A stretch of 64,000 nucleotides of DNA from Tribonema minus (Eukaryota; Sar; Xanthophyceae; Tribonematales; Tribonemataceae): positions 124,001 through 188,000 of the forward strand of contig JAFCMP010000005.1 in assembly GCA_017506865.1 (NCBI GenBank), in the 5' to 3' direction. Each line of letters starts with the position of its first letter. Position 1 is the first letter of the stretch. Shown here piece after piece: positions 1 through 11,028 of this stretch. The notes beneath the pieces are model-generated. The model did not search any database. It was given only the letters and a program-made list of their open reading frames with translations, and was not told the origin of the DNA. The position numbers and the translations under genes were made by a program.

Positions 1-271
1 CTCCTAGCAGCAGCCCCTAGCAGCAGCCCTCTACATTGCAGCAACTGTGTGCGCGCCATGCCTCAGCCGCTGCTGAAGCCGCTGGCGTCTACGTTTATTC
101 TGCACCGCGTTAACGCTCGTATGCGTGTGCAAGCGCACACACCACGCGCAAAGACAGGTGCTCAAATTGCTCAGACAGCAGCAGCGGAAGGCAACAATGG
201 CTGTTTTCAACGATGCATGGTGCGACATTGCTGGACATTGCTGGACATTGCTGATGGGCGGCTGCAATCAC

Positions 272-3200
272 CTGTATGACCTGCCCGTTGCTGAAGACAA
301 TGGCGGCGTCCGACAGCTCCAGCACCGTGTTCATGCTGTGCGATGAGAACAGGATGCCCACGCCGTGGACGTTGAGCAGCCGCCTCATGACGCCCTCCAC
401 CCTGACGCGCACTCTGCAATATACATACATACCATACACAAAAACAGGTGCGAGAGGGGGGGGAGGGGGGGGCATCAGCGCACTCTGCGTATACATCCAT
501 ACACCAACAGGTGCGGGCGAGGGGGGGTGGGGGGGTGAGGGGCATCAGTGCATCACACTGCAGAAGATTCCGCAGGTGTACGTCGCGTACTTACAAGTGT
601 GCCACGACGCATTGTCTGAAAAGTGGCGCTGGCAACAGACCTGCGCAAGCAATGGGTTGCATTTGCGGCTTTTCGTGTTGACGCAGCATGCATGTGCATG
701 CCTGCGATGTCAGGGCTTCGGCGTGACATGCGCACGACATGTACCGGGAGGGGGGGCACAGTCGTGCATCCTACATTGGTGGCGTCATATGTATAGCCCT
801 CATGCGTCAAAGCTACTATTGAGGGCGCAAAGCCGCACATTACCAAATCTGCTCATGTGCCCAAGCCTGATCAAGTGCTCCGCTTGAAGTTGTGTGCTGT
901 ATGATGCGCTGCCACGTTGCACATGGGACACATTGAGCTCCATACAGTTGGCTCTCTTGGTGTACACAAACACAAACATACTTGCACAAAAAATACATAC
1001 ACAGCGCTCAGCACTGGCGCCCGTGGCTCACTTCGCGAACACAGCGCAGTGCGCTCGGGCTCAGTCACCCGTCGCACTCACAGATAACCACAATACTGGC
1101 GCCGGCACGCATTCATACGCTGGCATGTACTTTGTGTGTGTACTGTGCACTCACGCACATGCCTTGCCTCAAATCCTTACGGACAACGCGCTTAGTGCAC
1201 TAGCAGCCCAGGAGGCTACTCCTTGCATTTATAGATCCCTTGCAAGTACACTCAACTTTGAAAAGGGTGTTCGCAACTGGTATACATTGATGTATGCACA
1301 TCCCCTAGCTACAAAGAAACGTTTCATCTGCGCTATTTAAACCTTGCATGCCATCCTTCCATTTCAGCAATGCAATGCTTGCTTTGTAGACTCATTTGGA
1401 CACAGCAAATGTGACCTTGCCCCAGCCAATCTGCTAACAGCTGGCAGCTTCAACAAGCACTACACTGTATTCTATTACAGGAGGGGGTGAGGGGGGGGGC
1501 AGGGGGGGCCCCGTGAACATTCTTGTTCAGTATATATGTATGCATCTACTCTCTGTACACACATTCCCTTGATGATTATTGATAATCAGTCACTGTATGA
1601 AGCAGGCCTCACCTCTGATCCTCGTGGTCCAGAAACTCGTCGCACAGCAGCACAGGGGGCTCCGGCCCCGCTACCCCCGCCGCAAGCGCCATCGCCAGCC
1701 CAAAACGCAGCACCTCGCCGCCTGACAGGTCCTGCAAGCACCAGAGCGCAGGAAAACACAATCATTGTAAAACCTTGCTGTCAAGCGTGATGTCATATGG
1801 ATTGCCGCCGCCCATGCGTGACATACTAGCTGATCATCATTGTGACAATGATTCCTGCAGCAGCCGCCTCGTCCCACTGCAGTGGCCATTGCATCACCCG
1901 CATCGAGCCACCATCAATGGGCGCTGGTTGCCAGAAGCACAACAAGCGATATGTCTGAGGTCAACATCGCCATTACGAGTTGATCGCCAAGGGCTGTCAC
2001 TACTTAGCTGGTCCCAGCCCATGATGGATTCCTCTACGGTGCTGTTTGCACGCGCATGCACGTAGTGCTTGCATGCGCCAAACTACTGTGCCAAGCTGGT
2101 TTGAGCTCAGTAGAGCTCCGTCCAAGCGAGCAGTGTGTCAGTTGAAGTGCTACAGCCTATCATGTTCCCATAACGTCGCCCACTGTTGGACACCACCCAA
2201 ATCGCCTGGATGAGATCAATGTCAGGCTGAGTTTCAGTTCTGATCAGGCACGTGGGCAGCAATGAGCTCTGTCACTGCCATTAGGTTTGTGCATGCGCCG
2301 CGCGCACTGGTGTGCCACATGTCCACACTGACGGTATATATGCATGCGTATGTAAGCCTCACAAATGCGAGCACGCACACGTCCATCAGGCACCAAAGCA
2401 GCAGACACACCACAACACCTCACGTGCACCCCTGCCCTGCCGCCCTACATCATCATACACGTCCACGTGAACTCAAATGCAGCGCGGCAGGCAGCGTGCT
2501 GACAGCATGCGCGTGCTACTACGGATATGATGGCACTGTTTGACTCGTGGCAAATGACTGCAGCAGCGGCGACCACGGTCATTGGTGGAAGGCACTTGCG
2601 GTAGACCACACCTTGTCACCTAGAGCTCTATGATATTTTGATTCGTTTTCATGCATGCAAACGTACGTAGTGCGCACTCCAATGCAAGCACTCACACCTC
2701 TGTCAAGCGGTGCAGCAGACACCCAGCTACATACAATCCACGCGCCCCCATACCCAGCCACCCTACATCATACACGTCCGCTAAAGTCGAATATCCACAG
2801 CGCAGCAGGCAGCATGCTGACAGCATGCGCATACCTGCGCCTTGGTCGCCGCCTTCGCCCCCGACTCCGCCATCCTCAGTACGCGATCCGCAATCTCCAC
2901 GACGGCTTCCGCGTGCTGCGCCGGCTATGTATAACACGCGCGCTCAACCCTGCCACCCTACATCATACACGTTCACTGAAGCCGCACATTTGCAGTGCAG
3001 CAGGCAATGCGCTCACAGCGTGTGCGTACCTGCGCCTTGCCCGCCGCCTTCGCCCCCAGCTCCACCATCCTCAGTAGGCGATCCGCAATCTCCGCGACGG
3101 CTTCCGCGTGCTGCGCCGGCGCGGCGCGTGCAATGCGCGCGCGCACGTTCGCCGCGACCGTGTGGCGCGGGTCGTGCGCGAAGTGGCGCGTGAGGTATAC

Positions 3201-5055
3201 CATGCGGTGGTCGCCTGCGCGGAGAATCGGCGCGACGCAGGAGTGAGTGCGCGTGCATGCATGTGGTGTGGAGGTGTGGACGCTAGTGATGAGTGCGCGT
3301 GCACGCACGCGAGTGGGGTGGAGATGTGGTCATGACTGACGCATCGGTCCTGAGGCAGCAGCGAGGTACACCATGCGGCGGTCGCCTGCGGTCGGCAGCG
3401 CAGCCGTGACAGGCAGTACTCGCTGCATCAGTGCCCCATGAGCATGAGTGACTCGCTTTGGCAGTGACTCGTGATGACAGTGCGATATTGACTCGCTACC
3501 TAGTTGCCTATGATGGTGGCTGCATATTCACGTGGGACGGAGAATCGGCGCGACGCAGCGGTGGTAAGCGCGCGTGCGTGCACGCGAGTGGTGTGGATGT
3601 GTGGTGATGACTGACGTATTGGTGCCGAGGAAGCAGCGGTGCGCAAGGCATGTAGTTCAGGCGCGCAAGGGGCGTCAGAGGTGGCGCGTGAGGTGTGTAC
3701 ACCGTGCGCTCGTCGCCGGCGCGGGGGCGTGGACGCGTGGCCGTGATGAGCGCGCGTGCGAGTGAGTGCAGAGTCGTGTAATAAGCAGAGGACTTCTTTT
3801 CCCTATTCAACCACATGCGCCGCTAATTCCTCAAAATCATATGTGTGCGCATGCGCACATTTGCGCACGTACACCTAGCGTTCACGGCTGCTGTGACTCA
3901 TCGGCAGTGTGAATGAAGCACTTGCCCAGCTGAAGAAACGCATTGAGAGTATAGGCCCCTGATTGCGAAGAATCTTATGACGTCTGCACGACGAATCTAC
4001 AATATGAGACTTGTGTTTGTCAGGGTAGGCAACTGTGTTGGTCAGAGTCAGACCAGGAATACTGTTTTGATCGATCGTGCAGTACACACCTGTGATATCG
4101 ACCGTGCCAGAGCTGGGGCTCTCCTTGCCCGCTAGAATCTTGAGAAAGGTCGTTTTACCGCTGCCCGCATCCCCGATCAGAGCTATTGGCCCGGCGCAAG
4201 AAACCGAAATTGATACGTCGTCCAGAGCCCTCTCTCTGTTCTGCGCGAAGAAGAGGTCTTTTGAGAAGACCTTGGTGAGACTGTGAGTGACCACCTCCGC
4301 CGGTTTTGGGGTCCAGATGGGCACCTCTGTCCGGTCCAGTCTGCAGGAATGGAAAAAGGAGTATTACAACAGGGTGAGTGGGGTGCTTACAGACAGGATA
4401 TCAGCGATGAACGCCTCTGGTGGGCCCCGATTTGAGACGCCGGCATGGCGGGAATAGTCAAGTGAGATGTGCCACCAAGCTGTCACACATATATGGACAC
4501 AACAGACAGGACACAGTCGGCAGCAAGCAAAGCTTCTCACAGTGCCTCTAAACTGCAGCATCTGCGATCTCTGCGAGCAGCACTAGTGCAATCTCACGAA
4601 ACCAAATTCCAGGCGTAGAACCCCGCTTAAACTGACTTACCGGGCTGGCGACTTTGTCTTGCCGGGTTGAGGTGTTCCGGATGGCACAGGTGGCACTAGA
4701 GTAAATGCCTTGACCAGCCCTGCTGCTGTCCATGACGCTAGAAGGCACTGGATCTTCATCGTCTGTAAACCCGCTTTCTCTGGGCGGGTAGCGTCTGGAG
4801 TGTTTGGGCAGAAACGCGCCGAATTCGGAAGGACGAGTACGAGGTCAAGGCTAAGGTCTCTTTCGCTGAGCGTCGTGCACCAGCCTCCAGCTGTCGATAT
4901 ATGGGGGTAAAGGCTTGTAGATGCGAATGAAAGTTCAAGTTGAAGGAGAAGTTGTTGTGAACAAAAAAGTGTTCAGATCTAGAACAAAAGATCGAACCAG
5001 CACTGGCGAACTCATATTCCTGATGCCAAGCGATGTCTTCTCGCGTAGCTGCCAT
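272..5055 (-). CDS. ABC-type ATPase, multi-exon, 3' end outside window
   Basis: Nucleotide-binding domain of an ABC protein; the substrate is unknown and no membrane segment is visible. Exons in gene order: 5055-4998 and 4890-4641 (both tentative), 4340-4090, 3214-3030, 1731-1613, 413-272, then an intron leaving the window. Phases agree at every junction. Walker A GDAGSGKTT lies in 4340-4090. The region from Q-loop to helical domain is in 3214-3030. The signature LSGGE and Walker B (VLLCDEFLD, with the catalytic Glu) are in 1731-1613. The H-loop SSHS is in 413-272. Walker B ends in CDEF rather than the usual LDEP, and the Q-loop Gln seems to be Arg in the spliced form. If 4340-4090 is not spliced it reads on into a second Q-loop-like stretch (see findings). 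The start ATG at 5055 and the weak donor GTTCGA at 4997 are uncertain; the family assignment is firm. Confidence 0.82.
408..560 (-). repeat. Tandem copies of an ABC-gene splice acceptor region
   Basis: The acceptor region of the ABC exon 413-272 (around 410-440) is repeated at about 478-515 and again near 555-565, each time beside a G-rich run (plus strand). The copies are imperfect and lie in the intron upstream of the exon in gene sense. Confidence 0.55.
2429..3030 (-). repeat. Tandem duplicates of the ABC exon end and donor
   Basis: The end of exon 3214-3030 is duplicated in the following intron at 2933-2835. The copy reads in frame (AEAVVEIADRVLRMAESGAK, against AEAVAEIADRLLRMVELGAK in the gene) and keeps a GT donor at 2834. 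A third, decayed copy ends near 2520. The flanking intron DNA (a block beginning ccctacatcatacacgt) is repeated with each copy. Weaker pieces of the 5' half of the same exon recur at about 3360-3410, 3535-3575 and 3640-3730. Confidence 0.75.
2578..2662 (+). repeat. Dispersed ~85-bp repeat, copy A
   Basis: First of three similar copies (others at 42624-42718, minus, and 52188-52275, plus). Shared blocks are attggtggaaggca, then cttgtcacctagagctct or close variants, then a T-rich stretch. It lies in an ABC-gene intron, antisense to the gene. It could be a short mobile repeat or a small RNA family; nothing here decides. Confidence 0.6.
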
Positions 5056-5257
5056 GACGAGGATGAGGGCGAGCGCGCACCACCCCAGACACCGCGGTCA
5101 CCGCTCTTAACATCAGTTAGCAAAAAAAACATGGGCTGCGGACGACACCCTAACGTCCTCCAGGCGCAAGCGCTAGCGGGCCAGCACGTCGTGAGGCAGC
5201 TGGCGCTAGTCATCAAGATCATGATATCGTTCAGAGAAATACAGGCACGACAGCTGG

Positions 5258-5640
5258 GTGTTGGAGCATCACGAGGATATGAAGATGGCCTTCAAGCACC
5301 GAATTCAGTCCAAGTCCAAAGTGAAGGCTGTGATATTTTTGCTGCCTGCAGTGGCGGGGCGGAAGAGCACGTGTCCTGTGCTGGTCCCATGTCCAATTTC
5401 CCGTGCGACACCACAATATGTGTGGACACCATAAGAAGGAAAACTGGTTCACCATAAGAAGGTCAATTTAGTTTCCTTCTTTTAAATCAATGGTGTCGAA
5501 GGAAAGTAATAGGACAAGGGACCAGCACTGGACATGTGCTCTTGTAGCAGGCAGCAGACATCCGAGGCTTCACTTGGACTGAAGTCGGTGCTCAAAAGCT
5601 ATCTTTATATCCTTGTAGTGGTCCAAGACCTTCATGCCTG
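5258..5640. repeat. Imperfect inverted repeat
   Basis: The left arm, about 5258-5388, matches the reverse complement of about 5518-5640 over some 120 bases with gaps. Shared blocks include aggatatgaagat against aggatataaagat, and ttcagtccaagt. The spacer of about 130 bases contains gaagg/ccttc pairs and could extend the hairpin. This could be a foldback-type element or a local inverted duplication. Confidence 0.6.
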
Positions 5641-5805
5641 CATTTCTTTTGGCCATCTTAAAAGCACAATCGCAATGGCGCTGGGCTGTTTGCGGCATGT
5701 ATGCGTCAAGCAGCAGATTGCTTTGTGCTGACCTCATGACACGCAAAAGGAGCCTCCCAGATTTAAATTCAGCCTCACAAACAACAGCATGTTGACAGCA
5801 TCTGT

Positions 5806-6034
5806 GTGCAGATGGCGAACATCATACATACAGGCGTGAACAACATGTACTTGATCACATGATCGCGATCTGAACATGTCGATGCGTATGCGCACAACAG
5901 CTCGGATAGACCTACTCGTGTGCAGATCGCGAACATCATACATGCAGGCGTGAACGACGTGTACTTGATCGCATGATCGCAATAGGAAACATGTCGATGC
6001 ATACGCGCACAACAGCGCGGATGGACCTACTCCA
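5806..6034. repeat. Tandem direct duplication, ~115-bp unit
   Basis: Two adjacent units (5806-5919 and 5920-6034) share gcgaacatcatacat, aggcgtgaac, gtacttgatc, catgatcgc and acatgtcgatgc, with scattered differences. Confidence 0.8.
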
Positions 6035-6355
6035 GAACATCCCGTCTACGCTACAGCAGTAAGTGATGCCATTAATGCAGCGACCTCACTTGACACTGCC
6101 TTCACTGAAACTGCATACAGTGAGGCAAGCCATGATGGCAATTGTTGAAAGTGCCGATGCATATCATTCACAAGCAGCTCACTTCAATCACACAAGTACA
6201 TAGCGCAGCATTGACACCAAATCATACGCCCTGAGGGTCTGTTGACCCACCACAATGTTCATTGCAATTCACTGGAAACGGGGCGACACATGCACTGAGC
6301 CTGCGTCTGCTGATGTGGGAGGCCTGATGGGCACTTCACCTGTTGAAATTCTGTG

Positions 6356-8073
6356 TTAATCATCCTCGTCGCTGTCGAGCAAGCTGTCAAGCAGCGCGTC
6401 CTCCGCCCCCCCAAACGCCCCCGCTGCCGACAACCCCCTCAAGACACCGTGCCGTTCTTCGTAGTTGCTTGCGCCTGCCGCCGCCTGCACTGCTGCGCCC
6501 GCCATCGCCGCTGCTGGCGCCGGCGCCGATGTGACTGCACCTGACAGTTGCGCCTGCGAATGCTGATGCTGCGCCAGCTTGCTGCCGGCCGCTGCTGCCA
6601 GCGACACTGCAGACGCACTGCGCGCTTGCGACGGCTGCATCACTGATGGTGCTGCCGCCGGCGCTTGCGCAGGGGCCTTCGTATAGTAGTGGCTTTTGCT
6701 GTAAGGCCCGCTGCTGGAGCCGCTGCGTGGCGCGTCGCCACCGGTCTGCTTTGGCGGCAGCGCTGCCGCCGCTGCCGCCGTCGCTGCCGCTGATGAGCTA
6801 GATGCACCTTCAACGCCGACAGCCAGAGACTGTGTTGCAGCCACCACCATTGTTGCTGCTGCCGCAGCCGCCAACCCGGGTCCTCGCCCTCCTTGCGCTT
6901 TCGCATATGGCGCCGCCGCAGCAGCTGCGCTGGTGCCGTGTGGGGCGTGCGGGGCAGGCTGCATGGACGAGCGCTGCTGCTGCAATGGCTGCAGCGCTCC
7001 GTGCGACGCTAGCGGGGAGATCTGCGTTGACCGGAAAGCTGGCCCCTGCGAAGGCTGCTGTTCAGGCGCCGCTGCCGCTGCAGCACCAGCAGCACTGCCC
7101 TTGCTCAGCGGTAACTGCGCCGCAGGTGCTTGCGACGACGCCGGTGGCGCCTGATCCTGTGAAGCGTGATGCCAGAGCATTCCGCGCCCTTGGCTGGCTG
7201 TGGCCGCTGCTGAAGCTGCTGCGTCCGCCTGCGCCTGAGCACTGCTGCTGCCGCCATCGCCGCCGCTGCCGCCGTGGTCAGCGCGGCTGCCGGCAGCACT
7301 CACATCCTCAGCAGCAGCGCCTCCAGCAGCAGCACCTACAGCAGCAGCTGGCAGAGGCGGCGCCGGCGGTGGCCATGCGAGCTTTGGCGGCGTGCGCACC
7401 TGCGACAACAGCAGCGCCTCGTCTTCATCGCTGTCGATGTTGTCAAGATTCCCCCAGATTGAACCTGCTGACTGCTGCTGGAGCTGGAGCTGGAGCTGCT
7501 GCTGCTGCTGCTGCTGTTGCTGCTCATCGAGCTCCTGTACGCCTGGAAAAGCGGTGCTCGCCTTGCGTTTAGCTGCTGCGCTGGTGCCGTTGCCAGCATC
7601 AGTCCCTGCCGCTGCCGCCGCTGATGCTGCCGCCGGCGTGCGTGTAGCGGGCGTCACCGCCACGCCCTGCAGCCAGCGATAAGGCGTAGCACGGCTCGGG
7701 TCCAAGTGCCCAGTGCTCAACTGCTGCTGTACGCCGGGCGTACTGAATGGCAGTGCTCCTCTCTCCGCGCTCACCGTGTAAGGAGTAACCGCAGCTGCGC
7801 CCGCATTCGCTGTGCAGGGGGTCACGGCAACGGCACCACTTGCGTCGCTGCCTGCACCTGCGCCCGGCGTCTGCTGGAGCCGTGAGAAGAACGGGTGGCG
7901 CGGCGTTTGCTGAGCGTTGATGACCGCCGGCTTCGCGAATGGCAATGGCAGCAGGCTCTTGACAGCGCCGCCAGCTGCTGCCTGCTCGCCTGGCGGGCTG
8001 CGCTGCATGACATCCTGCTGGGAGTGGTGCTGGCGCTGCTGCTGCTGCTGTTGCTGTGACTGCTGCTGCTGCG

Positions 8074-8105
<32 letters not shown>

Positions 8106-9547
8106 GACTGCTGCTGCTGCGAATGTTGCTGCTGCTGCGACTGTTGCTGCTGCTGCGACTGCTGCTGCGACTCTGGCTGGTGCTGCTGCTGCTGCTGCTG
8201 CCAGTGCTGCTGAGGCGGCGGCTGCGGCAGCGGAGGCGAGAGCTGCTGTGCCTGCTGTGACTGCGAGAGCCGCTGCTGCGAATGGTGCTGTAGCCGCAGC
8301 TGTGACTGCTGCGGCTGTGATGCTTGCAGCTGCCGCTGCTGCTGTGAGCCCACCCCCCCCTCGGCAGGCGTCCGGCACACGCGCACTGCGGCGTGCCGCT
8401 GCTGCTGTGCCGCTGGCTTGCGCCCTGAACCCGCCGCCTCCGCCGCCGCGGCTGCAAACGTGTTCTGCAGCTCACGCAGCGTCCTGAATGCAGTTTCCCC
8501 CTCCTCCTCGCCACCCCCCCCGGCGCCGCCGCCGCCGCTGCCGTCGCGGCCGCCGCTGCTTTCGGCAAGATCCATCGCGTCGCTGAAGGCGGGCCCCCTG
8601 AGGCACGTGACCGCTGCCTCCGAGGGCATGGGCGTTGAGACCGGAAACACGGCCATGATGTTGTCGGGATGGATGTTGAGCGCGCGCTGCGTGCCGGGGC
8701 CCGACACCCAGATCGCCGCGCGCCGCAACGCCAGCGCCGCGCCTGTGACAAGGTCGCCGGCGTGTTCGAACAGCGCCTGCTGGTGCACGACCGCCTGGAT
8801 CTTCCCGGTGGGATCCGCGAGGGTGACGACCAGGTTCGCATCCGACGCCTTCGTCGCCGTGTCGATGACGGCGGCGATGAGCGGCGCGCGGAGGTCGTGG
8901 CGCCCCGCCAGGACGTCCGCGATGGCGCACGGGAAGGACTGGCGGAAGCGGCTCTCGGCGCAGAGCGTGCTGCCGCCGGCGGCGGCGGCGCGGTGCTGCT
9001 GCGGCAGCAGGATGTGCAGCGCCTCGCACAGCGCCACCCACGGCGCGCAGTGGAAGTGCCCGAGGGGCTCTGTCTCCTGGCTAGATGTCAGATCCAGAGG
9101 GTGGCTGCCGTTGTCGTCTTCATCGTTGTCATCGACGGTGATGGCCGTGGCAGGAATATCGGTGGTGGAAGGCATGCCTGCTGGTCCCGGCAGCCGCCTC
9201 CTCCGCTTTCCCAAGGAGCTAGTTCTGGGGACCCGCTGCTCCTGTGCGAGCTGGGGGAAGAAGTTTGGGGATTGCTGTTGATGTTGTATTGGGGGAGGCT
9301 GGCGCTCGATGTGGTGCAGTGGTTGCTCGTCATAGTGGGGCTGATTATACTGTGGTTCATGGTTTTGATGGCCATGTTGCTGTTGCCAGGGGACCTGCTG
9401 CTGCGGAGACGCCTGCTGCCTTCCTAGTGCCTGGAACGGCTCAGGCTGCAGAGGAGGGTGCGGCTCATGCCGCCTGTCCGGAGAAGGCGTGTCCTGGCTG
9501 TAGTAGAGCCTGAAACCTGGAGCAAGCGCTCCCTCTGGTCTCGGCAT
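6356..9547 (-). CDS. HROB: HROB-like OB-fold recombination protein, Gln-rich
   Basis: Single-exon frame of 1063 residues, ATG at 9547 and TAA at 6356-6358. The N-terminal third carries the conserved HROB features: a basic KRRRRLPGPAG motif near residues 114-124, then a helical segment and an OB-fold at about 165-305, with DANLVVTLADPTGKIQAVVH at 237-255 and NIHPDNIMAVFP near 291-302. HROB (C17orf53/MCM8IP) recruits the MCM8-MCM9 helicase during homologous recombination; that role is known for the animal protein and inferred here. The rest is low-complexity: long Gln, Ala and Ser runs and an acidic end (SDEDD). CAG/CTG-rich DNA makes many other frames look open on both strands; only this one matches a family. 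Low-complexity lengths may differ between alleles. Confidence 0.8.
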
Positions 9548-9648
9548 CTACTACGTACGCTGCGTTGCTCTACTTCATTATCACCATCGAACTTCAACTC
9601 ATTTGGCGCTGGTGTGTAACTGTCAAGTGATTCTAACTTTTTTGCACG
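9548..9648. promoter_or_regulatory. Compact head-to-head promoter region
   Basis: About 100 bases separate the HROB-like start (minus) from the RJL start (plus), so both promoters must lie here or in the genes. It contains CCATCGAACTTCAAC at 9584-9598; the same 15-mer occurs upstream of the GRDP-like gene at 50052. Regulatory function is inferred. Confidence 0.4.
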
Positions 9649-11028
9649 ATGGCGGCGGCGGTGCAGCAGCTGAGGACAGACCCAGCGGCTGGTGGCAGGC
9701 GGCGGTCTCGAGGCATCGATGACCTCTACACCACCAGAGCAGCGGAAGCGCCACAGAAGAAGCACTGGTGCGTGCGCATCAAGATCATCAGCATGGGGAG
9801 CCTGGCCACGGGCAAGAGCTGCCTCATCAAGCGCTTCTGCGAGGAGCGATTTGTCACCAAGTACATCAGCACGATCGGCATAGATTATGGAGTCAAGCCA
9901 GTAACGGTGCGGGGGCAGCAAGTGAGGGTCAACTTCTGGGACCTGAGCGGGCATCCCGACTTCTTCGAGATACGCAATGAGTTCTACAAGGACAGTCAGG
10001 GAGCGCTGCTGGTGTTCGATGTGTCCCGGAGAGAAAGGTGAGGGTTCTGTACAGTACAGGCTTGTACACGTCGTACTGCTGACACACCACACTACTAGCA
10101 CAGAGAAATCCTGTTGCACGTCTTACGTTTCCACATGACGTGTTAGAGGTACCAATTCAAGCAGTGTGCTCCTGTTACATGATGTGGTGTGGCAGAGAGT
10201 TGTAGAGCAGCAGCAGTCAAGAACCATCAACTTGTCCATGATCAGCATCAGGTAGCATGGCCGTAGTGCATCAAACGGCTACAGCACTGCCATCGAAGCA
10301 GCACAGGATGGTGAGCGAAGCATTGCACGCCTCGTAGCATTACAACTACAATTAAACACTAAGCACGCTGGAGCAAGATAGCAGCGCGGATTTTTTTTGT
10401 GCGCGCTTCATTGCTGGTCCTCCGCTGTGTAATGCCGCGTCCCTGGCAGTGCTCTCTGCTTCCGAAACATTGGAGCTTGTTGAACTGGCCAAATGGGATG
10501 CACTTCTGCTGCCCCATCCAAGACTTGCTTTAGAGCACAGAGCCATTTCATGGAACCACAGAGTCATCGTCCAAAACTGCATCTGACAAATCGCATCTGC
10601 TGACCACTGGCGGGAGTTTGAGGGACAGAGCAGTTTCATGGAACCACAAAGCCATTGTTAGAGACTGCATCTGTCGCATCTCCTGACCACTAGCGGGACT
10701 TTGAGCGAGCTGGCGCCATGCGAGCTCACCATCACACCTTGTGCGCTCGCTATCCTTGTGCGCTGCGTCGTGAATCAACAGCTTTGAGGAGCTGCAAGAC
10801 TGGCTGAGCGAGGCTGCCAAGTTCGGGGCGCAGGGGATGCCGGTGGTAGTGTGCGCCAACAAAGTGGACAAAAAGCGTGCGGTGACAGAGGAGGAGGGGC
10901 AGCGGTGGGCGCGGGAGAGGGGGTACCCCTACTTTGAGACGAGCGCAAACAGCGGGGCCAATGTCGCGGCTGTCTTTGGCCGCTTGTTCGAGGCAGCGTT
11001 TGACAAAATGCAACAAGAAAGCACGTGA
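9649..11028 (+). CDS. RJL-family small GTPase (DNAJC27/RBJ-like)
   Basis: Two exons, 9649-10037 and 10782-11028, give 211 residues; the split codon reads AG|C (Ser). Ras-fold motifs: G1 GSLATGKS (50-57), switch I near STIGIDYG, G3 DLSGH (98-102), G4 ANKVD (155-159), G5 ETSA (172-175). His where most Ras-like GTPases have the catalytic Gln, together with IGIDYGV and RNEFYKDSQG, is the hallmark of the RJL family. The animal member carries a C-terminal J domain; this one stops about 10 residues after the last GTPase helix, so it has none. No lipid-modification cysteine is seen at the C-terminus. RJL proteins are known from flagellated eukaryotes, so a flagellum-linked role is likely but inferred. 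Confidence 0.9.
10540..10704. repeat. Tandem duplication in the RJL intron
   Basis: Two units (10540-10622 and 10627-10704) share ttcatggaaccaca, actgcatctg, ctgaccact and gcgggactttgag or close variants. They lie inside the 744-base intron and do not resemble the exons. Confidence 0.75.

Larger units (their letters stand above)
5056..6355. other. Intergenic, no gene recognised
   Basis: Lies between the ABC start and the HROB-like stop. It holds an inverted repeat (5258-5640) and a tandem duplication (5806-6034), listed separately. No ORF here resembles a protein I know. Confidence 0.5.

Noticed and set aside
1..40. Repeat of cctagcagcagccc units at the window edge
   Set aside because: Too short and cut by the window edge to interpret.
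7599..8841. Ala-, Ser- and Cys-rich frames overlapping the HROB-like gene
   Set aside because: Shadow frames of its CAG-rich Gln tracts; none resembles a family.
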